64,000 bases of DNA, taken from Limnohabitans sp. B9-3. GTDB taxonomy: Bacteria > Pseudomonadota > Gammaproteobacteria > Burkholderiales > Burkholderiaceae_C. Shown here one piece after another: positions 25,417 to 33,718 of the stretch. Position 1 is the first letter of the stretch, and each line of letters begins with the position of its first letter. The DNA lies in the NCBI RefSeq assembly GCF_002778325.1, contig NZ_NESI01000006.1, positions 62,001 through 126,000 of the forward strand, given 5' to 3'. The position numbers were made by a program, and so were the translations under genes. The notes beneath the pieces are model-generated. The model saw only the letters and a list, made by a program, of their open reading frames with translations, made no database searches and was not told where the DNA came from.

Positions 25417-26004
25417 ATGAAATTCAAAATGGCTGAAAAGTCGCTCTTTGCCGCCTTGTTGCGTTCTCCGTGGTGGGTCAGTTTTTTAGTGATGCTGGCC
25501 GTCGCCTTGGTCGCTGGCGCCTTATTGCCCGATCCCTACAAAGTAGTGGGCATGGTGAGTGGATTCCCGTTTTTGGTGATTGGCGTGATTGCGGCATGGC
25601 AACAACGCAACGCGTTGTCCCCTGAACGCCTCCAAGCTTTGACTGAGCAAGCGCGCAACTTGGGATGGACGGACTTTTCCAGCTTGATTGAAAAAGGTTT
25701 CAGCCGGCAAGGGTTTGTAGTGCAACGTCTTCAAAACAGTGCTGCAGATTTCCGGCTAGAAAAAAATGGGCGTATCACCTGGGTCAGCGCCAAACGCTGG
25801 AAAGCAGCCACTGTCGGCGCAGAGCATGTGCGAGATTTACTTCAGACGCTCGAACAGCATGAAGCCGGGTCGTGCACACTCCTCAGCCTGGGTCAACTCA
25901 GCCAGGCTGCCATCACCTTGGCGAGCCAAAACCATGTAGATTTAATGGGTCCCAAACCTATTGCCCAGCTCGTGCACGATGGATTGAGCCCTCAAAAAAA
26001 TTAG
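25417..26004 (+). CDS. Membrane-anchored Mrr-like (restriction-endonuclease-fold) protein
   Basis: The 195-residue protein has two N-terminal membrane helices (about 18-38 and 46-62). A soluble domain follows with ADFRLEKNGRITWVSAKRWKAATVG, which matches the D-(x)n-xxK core of Mrr-type PD-(D/E)xK nucleases, though the E/Q before the lysine is replaced by Ser-Ala. The domain then has VRDLLQTLEQH. Such proteins are scattered in Burkholderiales; their targets are unknown, and the altered active site makes catalysis uncertain. ATG at 25417 is preferred to the TTG at 25411. Confidence 0.7.
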   Translation: MKFKMAEKSLFAALLRSPWWVSFLVMLAVALVAGALLPDPYKVVGMVSGFPFLVIGVIAAWQQRNALSPERLQALTEQARNLGWTDFSSLIEKGFSRQGFVVQRLQNSAADFRLEKNGRITWVSAKRWKAATVGAEHVRDLLQTLEQHEAGSCTLLSLGQLSQAAITLASQNHVDLMGPKPIAQLVHDGLSPQKN

Positions 26005-26063
26005 GGCTCCGTTTACTCATCAGCCTCGGTTTCTAAGCAAAGAAATCGACCCATTCGCTTGCA

Positions 26064-27092
26064 TCAAAAAACAGCATGCTCGCCCCTGTCTGGCGCGGCT
26101 TGGCCACTGACCCACTTCTCATACGCCTCAAATAAAGTGTGCGTACCGTGTGAAGGGGTGAGATCGGCGTCATAACGATGCGTCGAAGGATTCCACACCA
26201 GCATGGACTCTGTCGCGTAATAACGACCGATTCGAGCGAACTCTGCCTTATCCGCTGCGGCAGGAATGAGTTTGCCAACCCAACTCAGCGTCCCGATGAT
26301 GAGGTCCATGAAACCGACGGGCACGCTTTTGAAACGTGGTGCCTTGCCCAGCAGCTGAAACAGGTACTCACCTTGCTGGCGCGGGGTGATGGCAGGACCA
26401 GGACCGCCAATGGGCAAGATTTGGTTATGGCGGCTCGGCTCAGAGATGCAGCGCGCGATGAAATCACCCAGATCATCGTCACTGATCGGCTTGCAGGCTG
26501 TGAGCTGGCCGTCACCAAAAATCAAAAAGGGTTTGCCTTTTTTGACTCTTTCCAGTTGCCCCGACAAAGACTTGAAAAAGGCGGTCGGTCGCACGATGGT
26601 GTAGGTCAATCCTGAGTCGATCAATGCTTTTTCAAAAGCAAGTTTGGCATGCTGAAATGCCAACAACGGTTTTTGAACACAGATCGCCGAAAGCAACACA
26701 AAGTGCTTAACCCCAGCAGCTTGCGCCGCTTCGAGTGCGAAAACATGCGCTTGGTGATCCACGCGCCAAGCATCTCGTGGGGTACCCGTTCTTGAAGCCA
26801 TGCATGAAATGACCGCATCAAAACGATCGTTGGCAAAACCATCTCGCGCAAGAGAGGTTGCATCGGTGGGGTCACCGTGACGGATCGTGACGCCCTCTAA
26901 ACCAGATAACTTGAGGTTTTTTGAAAGCTCTGCCTTTGCACCTGGGCGAGGACGAACCAAACACACCACGTCATGCCCTAGTCGCACAAGGGCTCGCGCC
27001 GTTGCCATTCCGATGGTGCCCGTGGCACCTAGTAAGAGAACTCGCTGGGATGGGGCAACTGTCCACTGAGAAGGCAACTCTGTCGCGGTCAT
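26064..27092 (-). CDS. bciA: Divinyl (bacterio)chlorophyllide a 8-vinyl reductase
   Basis: BciA reduces the C8 vinyl group of divinyl protochlorophyllide or chlorophyllide with NADPH. The 342-residue protein begins with the nucleotide motif VLLLGATGTIGMATARAL (about 18-35) and has FVLLSAICVQKPLL, TIVRPTAFFKSLSGQLE and the C-terminal MLVWNPSTHRYD, all typical of BciA rather than of general NmrA-like proteins. It is the left-most pigment gene of the cluster, followed downstream by no other pigment gene. No PpsR box was seen in the 34-base gap before it. Confidence 0.92.
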   Translation of the reverse strand: MTATELPSQWTVAPSQRVLLLGATGTIGMATARALVRLGHDVVCLVRPRPGAKAELSKNLKLSGLEGVTIRHGDPTDATSLARDGFANDRFDAVISCMASRTGTPRDAWRVDHQAHVFALEAAQAAGVKHFVLLSAICVQKPLLAFQHAKLAFEKALIDSGLTYTIVRPTAFFKSLSGQLERVKKGKPFLIFGDGQLTACKPISDDDLGDFIARCISEPSRHNQILPIGGPGPAITPRQQGEYLFQLLGKAPRFKSVPVGFMDLIIGTLSWVGKLIPAAADKAEFARIGRYYATESMLVWNPSTHRYDADLTPSHGTHTLFEAYEKWVSGQAAPDRGEHAVF

Positions 27093-27126
27093 GGCCTTGG
27101 CTCTTTCATCGTTCAGTCAAAAAACC

Positions 27127-28875
27127 TTATCCAGCAAACTGTAGGGCGGCCAAACTGGCATACAAACCACCGCGTGCAATGAGCTCGGCATGCGTGCCCT
27201 GCTCCACCATGCGCCCTTTGTCCAGTACCCAAATGCAATCTGCACGTTGTACCGTGGCCAAGCGGTGCGCGATCACCAGCGTGGTTCGTCCCAGCATGGC
27301 GGTTTCAAGCGCCGCTTGCACCATGCGTTCGCTGTTGGCATCTAAGGCGCTGGTGGCCTCGTCAAGCAACAGGAGTGGAGGGTTTTTCAAGATGGCCCTA
27401 GCAATGGCAATGCGTTGGCGCTGCCCGCCTGACAAACGCACACCACGGTCCCCTAAATAGGTGTCGTAGCCCTGTGGTAAGTCGGCAATGAATTCTTGCG
27501 CAAATGCAGCGTTGGCTGCGGCCATGACCTCGGCCAGCGTTGCATCGGGCTTGCCATATCGGATGTTCTCCAACACGGTGCCCGAAAACACCACGGCCTC
27601 TTGCGGCACCACGCCAATGCGCTGACGCAAGGCATGCAAATCCATTTTTTCAATCGGTACACCGTCTAACAAGACGTCGCCTTGCTGGGGCGCGTAAAAA
27701 CGCATCAGCAAAGAAAACAAAGTCGTCTTACCCGCACCACTTGGACCCACAATCGCCACCGTTTGGCCCGCACGAACTTCGCCAGTCAGTCCATTCAAGG
27801 CCTGCTGGGTGGGCCGGGAGGGATAATTGAAATCAACACCACGCAACACCAAGCTCGAGCCATTCGCAGGCCACGGCGCTTGTTGGGGGTGCTGAGGCGA
27901 GCTCACATCTGAGCGGGTGTGCAGCAACTCCATCAAACGCTCGGTGGCGCCAGCGGCACGCAGCACATCGCCATACACCTCACCCAAAACAGCAAAAGCA
28001 CTGGCTAACAAAATGACATACACGATGGTTTGACCCAACTCACCCGCGGTGGTGTTGCCGGCACGCACCGACAACGTGCCCAAATACAAGCCCCATAAAA
28101 GCGCAGCACTCGAGGCCATGATGATGAAGCCCACGAGCAGAGAGCGCGCACGCGTGCGGCGCAACGCAGTGCCCAACGCTTGCCCCGTGGAGGCCGTGAA
28201 GCGGTCGGCTTCTCGTTTTTCTGCGGTGTAGCTTTGCACCACCGAAATGGCGTTGAGCACCTCAGACGCGATTGCGCTGGAGTCGGCTACCCGGTCTTGG
28301 CTGGCCCGCGACAAGCGACGAACCCGACGCCCCAAATACACACTCGGAAAGACGACCACCACCAAAACGCCGATCACTTGCAACATCAGCATCGGATTGC
28401 TCCACACCAACATGCCAATAGCGCCCAAGCCCATCACCAAATTACGAAGGCCCATGGACAAAGAAGATCCCACCACGGTTTGAACCAACGTGGTGTCGCT
28501 GGTCAGCCGCGACAGCACCTCACCGGATTGCGTGGTTTCGAAAAATGTGGGGCTTTGTTCGAGCACATGGGCATAGACCTTGTTTTTAACGTCTGCCGTG
28601 ATTTTTTCACCCAGCCAACTGACCGTGTAAAAACGACCCGCCGAAAACAAAGCCAATGCCGCAGCCACCAAAAACAATTCAAAAAACTTTTCGGCCAAGG
28701 CATCGGAACTTGACCCGGCCACCAAGCCTTGGTCAATCAAGAGTTTCAGGGCCAATGGAAAGGCCAATGTGGTTCCCGCAGCGAGCAATAAAAACAAACC
28801 CGCCAACACGACCTGCGTGCGGTAAGGACGAATGAAAGGGCGTAAACCTGATAAAGATTTGGGAGAGGATGTCAT
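27127..28875 (-). CDS. ABC exporter, fused membrane and ATPase domains (MsbA-like)
   Basis: This 582-residue half-transporter has six membrane helices in residues 1-310 and an ATPase domain with VGPSGAGKTTLFSLLMRFY, VRLSGGQRQRIAIARAI and LLLLDEATSALD. It should act as a homodimer exporting a lipid or hydrophobic molecule. It separates bciA from bchP in the same orientation, 34 bases before bciA, so it may share transcription with pigment genes. A direct pigment role is not shown; a lipid or drug exporter is equally likely. Confidence 0.9.
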   Translation of the reverse strand: MTSSPKSLSGLRPFIRPYRTQVVLAGLFLLLAAGTTLAFPLALKLLIDQGLVAGSSSDALAEKFFELFLVAAALALFSAGRFYTVSWLGEKITADVKNKVYAHVLEQSPTFFETTQSGEVLSRLTSDTTLVQTVVGSSLSMGLRNLVMGLGAIGMLVWSNPMLMLQVIGVLVVVVFPSVYLGRRVRRLSRASQDRVADSSAIASEVLNAISVVQSYTAEKREADRFTASTGQALGTALRRTRARSLLVGFIIMASSAALLWGLYLGTLSVRAGNTTAGELGQTIVYVILLASAFAVLGEVYGDVLRAAGATERLMELLHTRSDVSSPQHPQQAPWPANGSSLVLRGVDFNYPSRPTQQALNGLTGEVRAGQTVAIVGPSGAGKTTLFSLLMRFYAPQQGDVLLDGVPIEKMDLHALRQRIGVVPQEAVVFSGTVLENIRYGKPDATLAEVMAAANAAFAQEFIADLPQGYDTYLGDRGVRLSGGQRQRIAIARAILKNPPLLLLDEATSALDANSERMVQAALETAMLGRTTLVIAHRLATVQRADCIWVLDKGRMVEQGTHAELIARGGLYASLAALQFAG

Positions 28876-28942
28876 AGGTCCAGTTTATCTCTGCATGACC
28901 TGAGAAAACTGGCGACGGATTGAAACAACCAATGGGACGTAA

Positions 28943-30154
28943 TCAGGTTTTGGCCATGCCAAAAAGGTGTGCCAAATCTTTGAAAAAGATACGCACGTGC
29001 GCCATGGGTTTTTTCCTCACCAACACTTTGTTCATGTAAGACTCAAACGTGAGTTGCTGCACGTCTTTGTCTTCGCAAATGGTGACAAATTTTTCTCGGC
29101 GCTTGTCGTTTTGGTACCAGAAATATTGCATGATGCCCAGCACCCAAAACACCGTGCCATGCTGTTTCATGAATGTTTTGCGTGCTTTTTTAAGACAAGA
29201 CACATTGCCAGTCTTCAAGGCCTCTTCGACCGCCTCCGCAGCCATTCGACCGCATGCCATGGCGTAGTAAATGCCTTCGCCAGAAGCTGGAGCCACGACG
29301 CCTGCGGCATCCCCAGCCAAGACCACATCTTTGCCGTTGTCCCAATGAGGCAGGGGCTTCATCGGAATGGGGGCACCTTCGCGACGAAGCGTTTCGGCGT
29401 TGTGCAAGCCTGCAGTTTCTCGCAGTCTTGCCACAGCCCCTCGCAAGGAAAAACCTTTGTCAGCACTACCCGTGCCAATGCTCATGGTGTCGCCGTGTGG
29501 AAATACCCATCCATAAAAATCTGGCGACAAGGCACCGCGGTAATACACATCACATCGGTCCGCGTCGTAACCCGCTTGCTGGGTCGGGGCGCGCACAATT
29601 TCGTGATACGCGAACACGTACTTGGTACGCTCAGCGCCTTTGACAGTTTGGCGCGCCACCTCGGACTTGGCGCCGTCTGCACCAATGACGAATCGCGCCC
29701 GAATACTCTTGGTTTCAGGGGTGAATGAATAAGCTGCAGACAAAGACGGCGATTGCAAAGAAATGTGAATGCGTGCAATGCCATCGTCATCACGGGTGAG
29801 TTTTTCGAATGAGCCTCTCAACCGTTCGGCGCCATGCGAGCGAGCGCGTTCACGCAACCATTCATCAAACTCATTGCGGTTGACCATGCCCACAAAACCG
29901 TTCTCAATCGGGATGTCGACTTTGTTATCTCCGGGTGAAATCATGCGAGCGCATCGGGCTTTGGCCACCAACAAATGGTCCGGAATTTCAAAGTCTTTGA
30001 TCAATCGTGGCGGAATCGCACCGCCACATGGTTTGGTGCGACCTTGGCGGTCTAACAACAACACATGCCAACCGCGGCTTGCGAGATCATCGGCCGCAGT
30101 GGCGCCAGAAGGCCCGCCACCGATCACGACAACATCAAATGTTTCAGTACTCAT
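28943..30154 (-). CDS. bchP: Geranylgeranyl reductase for bacteriochlorophyll side chain
   Basis: BchP reduces the geranylgeranyl tail of bacteriochlorophyll a stepwise to phytyl using NADPH. The 403-residue flavoprotein opens VVVIGGGPSGATAADDLA, has RTKPCGGAIPPRLI and FVIGADGAKSEVAR, then LAGDAAGVVAPASGEGIYYAM. These are signatures of the BchP/ChlP family. It is third in the minus-strand order bchG, PucC-like gene, bchP, starting 3 bases after the PucC-like stop. Confidence 0.95.
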   Translation of the reverse strand: MSTETFDVVVIGGGPSGATAADDLASRGWHVLLLDRQGRTKPCGGAIPPRLIKDFEIPDHLLVAKARCARMISPGDNKVDIPIENGFVGMVNRNEFDEWLRERARSHGAERLRGSFEKLTRDDDGIARIHISLQSPSLSAAYSFTPETKSIRARFVIGADGAKSEVARQTVKGAERTKYVFAYHEIVRAPTQQAGYDADRCDVYYRGALSPDFYGWVFPHGDTMSIGTGSADKGFSLRGAVARLRETAGLHNAETLRREGAPIPMKPLPHWDNGKDVVLAGDAAGVVAPASGEGIYYAMACGRMAAEAVEEALKTGNVSCLKKARKTFMKQHGTVFWVLGIMQYFWYQNDKRREKFVTICEDKDVQQLTFESYMNKVLVRKKPMAHVRIFFKDLAHLFGMAKT

Positions 30155-30157
30155 GGC

Positions 30158-31519
30158 TCAAGTCCTTTCTGTGGCCAACACCAAATTGGTGTGCCGTTGC
30201 TCGACAGTTTTAAGGTCATACCGACCCACCCAAACGGCGCACGCTGCAGCCATGACAAACATGACTGTTTCAAAACCAAACACACAGGCATAGGCAGTGC
30301 CTTGCTCGCCCAAAACATAGTGCGCCAAGTCACTGGCGGCTGTGCCAAGCAAGCCGCCCAGACCAAAGGCAATGGCTTGAGAGGCTCCCCACAAGCCCAT
30401 GCGCGTTCCTGCATGCTGCTCGCCACCCTGGGTAGCGAGGCGCATCATGGTGGCAATGGCCGCAATGGAAAAACTGCCATTGGCAACGCCAAGTAAAAAT
30501 ACATTGGCTTTCAGTGGCCAGGGCGGACCATAGGCAGCCGCCAAGCACAAGCCCAACATCCCCAGGCCCGAGACCAAGCAACCGCCCACCATCCAACTTT
30601 GAATAGACCCTAGGCGTCCCGCCACTCGTCCACTTCCAGCCAAGGCGACAGCTAACATGCCGCATAAAACCGCGGAGTGGTGCAAGCCCGACAACTGGGT
30701 GGTCTCACCCGGCGTGAGTCCAAACAAAGCGCCAGCAAAAGGCTCCAAGATCAAGTCCTGCGAGCTGTAGGCCAGCATGGAGAGGAAAACAAATACGGTG
30801 AAGGCCTTGGCCTGTGGTTCTGACCAAACCGTCTGTAACGTTTTCTTGAAATCGAGTTTCTGCGCAGGCTGCACCTCATTGAACGACTGGGCGCTTGACG
30901 CCTCCGCCACCGTCACCCGCCCTTCTAAATTCCAAAGGCAAACGAAGGAGATGAACACCACCAACACGCTGAGGCCGCCACTGATCTCCAGCAAACGCTG
31001 CGGTGTGTAGGGATCGAGCAACTTACCCACCGTGATCGCGGTGACGGCAAATCCAACAATCATCATCATCCACACGGCAGTCGCCGCGGGTGCGCGACGC
31101 GTGTCGGCGACACGCTTAGACATCAACACCAACAGCGAAGTGCCGCATGCACTGACCCCGAACCCAATCAACATGAATGCAAAAACCGCCAAGGCAATGC
31201 CTTGGCTCAGTTCCTGAGCCATCCAAACCGTGGCAAGGCTTGCCAAGAAGCCACCGAGCGCCAGAACAGAGATGCCGCCTAACATCCAAGGAGTACAGCG
31301 CCTGCCTTGATCTGCGCCAAAACCCATGCGGGGGCGCACCATTTGCACCAGGTAATGAAAGCCGACCAAAAAGCCTGGCAGCAAAGCAGGAAGCGCCAAC
31401 TCCACCACCATGATGCGGTTGAGCGTTGATGTGGTCACCACCACCACCGCGCCCATACAAGCCTGAATCAGACCTAAGCGTGCGATGTGCAACCAACCGA
31501 AAAAAGGTAACGCGTTCAT
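30158..31519 (-). CDS. PucC/LhaA-family major facilitator (BCD family), between bchG and bchP
   Basis: The 453-residue membrane protein has about 12 helices. Its ARLGLIQACMGAVVVVTTSTLNRIMVVEL start and MGFGADQGRRCTPW loop place it in the PucC/LhaA family tied to light-harvesting assembly or pigment transfer. It overlaps bchG by 4 bases and lies just before bchP, the usual order bchG-'bch2'-bchP in purple bacteria. A second family member, lhaA, lies at 47044. Here it most likely handles bacteriochlorophyll delivery rather than solute transport. Confidence 0.9.
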   Translation of the reverse strand: MNALPFFGWLHIARLGLIQACMGAVVVVTTSTLNRIMVVELALPALLPGFLVGFHYLVQMVRPRMGFGADQGRRCTPWMLGGISVLALGGFLASLATVWMAQELSQGIALAVFAFMLIGFGVSACGTSLLVLMSKRVADTRRAPAATAVWMMMIVGFAVTAITVGKLLDPYTPQRLLEISGGLSVLVVFISFVCLWNLEGRVTVAEASSAQSFNEVQPAQKLDFKKTLQTVWSEPQAKAFTVFVFLSMLAYSSQDLILEPFAGALFGLTPGETTQLSGLHHSAVLCGMLAVALAGSGRVAGRLGSIQSWMVGGCLVSGLGMLGLCLAAAYGPPWPLKANVFLLGVANGSFSIAAIATMMRLATQGGEQHAGTRMGLWGASQAIAFGLGGLLGTAASDLAHYVLGEQGTAYACVFGFETVMFVMAAACAVWVGRYDLKTVEQRHTNLVLATERT

Positions 31520-32403
31520 AAAGCTGCCTCCTCAAGCGCCCTCAAGGCCCAAGCACTCACCATCATGCCGCTGACAAACAAGGGCACGCCAAAAGCACTG
31601 ACACTCAGCGCCTTTTCAACGGGACTTCGCACAAAGCGGATCATCAATGGCAGTTGGCAAAGACTCAACACCAGCACAGCCAAAGCAGACAGGGGTGAAC
31701 CCCACACCCACAACAAGATGGCCACAGCCCACTGCGCCACCAACATGAAGGTACATGCACTGCACGCTGCATGGGTCACGCCCAATTGAACGGGCAATGA
31801 GCGCACACCCATCTGCGCATCACCCTCCACGGCTTTGAAGTCGTTCAAAGTCATGATGCCGTGGGCTCCCAAGCTGTAAAGCAAGGCGAACACGATCGTC
31901 TTTTCAGCGGGCATCTCACCCCCCAACATCACGGCCGCTCCAGTGACCCAGGCCAAGCCTTCATAACTCAACCCACAAGCCGCATTGCCCCACCAGCCAT
32001 TGTTTTTCAAGCGGATCGGCGGCATGCTGTAAGCCCATGACAACAACAAACCCAAACAGGTCGCCGCAAAACCCCAGGTCCCGAGCGGCCAAGCCCAAAG
32101 CAAGGACAACAGGGTCCACAACACAGCGATATAAAACCCCCAACGGCCTGGCATGCGTCCCGACGGTATGGGTCGGTTGGGCTCATTGATGGCATCGACA
32201 TGCCGGTCAAACCAATCGTTCACGGCTTGACTGCTGGCACAGACCCAGGGACCGGCTAACAAAATTCCCCAAATGATCAAAAACCAGTTGTCTGCAAGCG
32301 GCTTACCTGAGGACACCACACCACACGCAAATGCCCACATCGGTGGAAACCAGGTGATGGGCTTGAGAAGCTCTGCGACAGTCGAAAGTTGAGGGCGGTC
32401 CAT
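31516..32403 (-). CDS. bchG: Bacteriochlorophyll a synthase (UbiA prenyltransferase)
   Basis: BchG attaches geranylgeranyl or phytyl diphosphate to bacteriochlorophyllide a in the membrane. The 295-residue protein has eight or nine helices, the metal-diphosphate motif NDWFDRHVDAINEPNRPIPSG (aspartates spaced by three and four) and the second site LNDFKAVEGDAQMG. It is the first gene of the bchG operon. A PpsR box sits only 29 bases before its ATG, and no Shine-Dalgarno is visible, so a very short or leaderless mRNA is possible. Confidence 0.95.
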   Translation of the reverse strand: MDRPQLSTVAELLKPITWFPPMWAFACGVVSSGKPLADNWFLIIWGILLAGPWVCASSQAVNDWFDRHVDAINEPNRPIPSGRMPGRWGFYIAVLWTLLSLLWAWPLGTWGFAATCLGLLLSWAYSMPPIRLKNNGWWGNAACGLSYEGLAWVTGAAVMLGGEMPAEKTIVFALLYSLGAHGIMTLNDFKAVEGDAQMGVRSLPVQLGVTHAACSACTFMLVAQWAVAILLWVWGSPLSALAVLVLSLCQLPLMIRFVRSPVEKALSVSAFGVPLFVSGMMVSAWALRALEEAAL

Positions 32404-32431
32404 GTGCTAATTTTGTCAGGACCACCAAAAG

Positions 32432-32449
32432 TGTCAACTAGGGTTTACA
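32432..32449. promoter_or_regulatory. PpsR/CrtJ box upstream of bchG
   Basis: TGTCAACTAGGGTTTACA is an exact TGT-N12-ACA repressor site between hemA and bchG. On the minus strand its TTGACA half could be a -35, and 17 bases further is AAAATT (32414-32409), a weak -10. If that pairing is right, transcription would start at or next to the bchG ATG at 32403. Confidence 0.8.
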
Positions 32450-32464
32450 CCTTTGAATGTCATA

Positions 32465-33718
32465 TTAAACCTTCAAAAACATTTGCTGGATCGCATGGCG
32501 CGTTGTGTCGATGTGCGCACTTTCAGCGTTGTGAAGTTCTCGCAAAGGTCCATTCAACATTTTTTTCATCAACCCCAAGGAGAGCGACTCCAGCACGGCT
32601 TGCAAGTCGTCACCTCTCTCAATTTGTTTTCGCGCTTTACCCAATTCCGTCTGCCTCCAAGCATCGGCTTGTAAATTCAATTCACGAATCAAAGGCACAT
32701 GCCGTCGGTGTTCAAGCCAAGTCATGAATTTTTGAACCCCTTCGTCAATGATGACTTCTGCATCCAAGACGGCAGCTTGGCGATGAGACTGACCACTGTG
32801 AATGATGTCTTTGAGGTCATCCACGGTGTACAAATAAACATCGTTCAACTTTTTTACTTCTGGCTCAATGTCGCGAGGCACCGCAAGGTCGACCATAAAA
32901 ATAGGCCGATTTTTCCTGGCACGAAGTGCGCTTTGAACAGCCCCCAAACCAATCAAGGGCAAGGTGCTGGCTGTACAGCTGATGACCACATCGAATTCGT
33001 GCAGCTTTTTAGGCAGGTCTGCCAATGCAATGCATCGTCCGCCATGCAGCGATGCCAAAGCCTCTGCACGTTGCGCCGACCGGTTGGCAATGGTGATAGA
33101 ACGTGGGGACTTGGACGCGAAATGGGCCACGCACAGTTCAATCATTTCCCCCGCACCGACAAACAAAATATTGGTGTCTTTGATGTTCTCAAAAATACCA
33201 CTGGCCAAACGCACACACGCAGCCGCCATGCTGATGGAATGGGCACCAATTTCAGTGCTGGTCCGCACTTCTTTGGCGACCGCAAAAGAGCGTTGAAAGA
33301 GTTGGTTCAGCGTGGTGCCCATCGACCCAGTGTCTGTGGCCAACTTCACCGCATCTTTGAGTTGTCCCAGAATTTGAGACTCGCCCAGCACCATCGAGTC
33401 CAGTCCGCTGGCCACCCGAAAGGCATGGCGCGCAGACGCATCGCCTTCGAGTCGATAGGTGTGAGAGGCCAGCACATCGATTTGTGTTTTTCCTGCCTCT
33501 GCGAGCCAAGCCAGCGTTTGAGGCAAGTGCGTTTCATCGCCCGCGCAGTAAATTTCGGTCCTGTTACAGGTCGACAGAATCGTGACCTCTTTGTGCGTCT
33601 CAAATTTTTGACGCAAACCCTGCAACGATTGTTCTAACTTTTCTGAGGCAAAAGCAAAGCGCTCACGCAAATCAATGGGGGCAGTGCGATGGTTCAGGCC
33701 CAAGGTCCAGACAGCCAT
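32465..33718 (-). CDS. hemA: Glutamyl-tRNA reductase
   Basis: HemA reduces glutamyl-tRNA to glutamate-1-semialdehyde, the first committed step of tetrapyrrole synthesis. The 417-residue protein has the catalytic Cys51 in LSTCNRTEIYC, the conserved GLDSMVLGESQILGQLKDA, and a Rossmann motif ILFVGAGEMIELC. Its ATG is directly adjacent to the dxs stop (no gap), so the two are one transcript. Placing hemA and dxs within the photosynthesis cluster feeds both the porphyrin and isoprenoid halves of bacteriochlorophyll. Confidence 0.97.
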   Translation of the reverse strand: MAVWTLGLNHRTAPIDLRERFAFASEKLEQSLQGLRQKFETHKEVTILSTCNRTEIYCAGDETHLPQTLAWLAEAGKTQIDVLASHTYRLEGDASARHAFRVASGLDSMVLGESQILGQLKDAVKLATDTGSMGTTLNQLFQRSFAVAKEVRTSTEIGAHSISMAAACVRLASGIFENIKDTNILFVGAGEMIELCVAHFASKSPRSITIANRSAQRAEALASLHGGRCIALADLPKKLHEFDVVISCTASTLPLIGLGAVQSALRARKNRPIFMVDLAVPRDIEPEVKKLNDVYLYTVDDLKDIIHSGQSHRQAAVLDAEVIIDEGVQKFMTWLEHRRHVPLIRELNLQADAWRQTELGKARKQIERGDDLQAVLESLSLGLMKKMLNGPLRELHNAESAHIDTTRHAIQQMFLKV

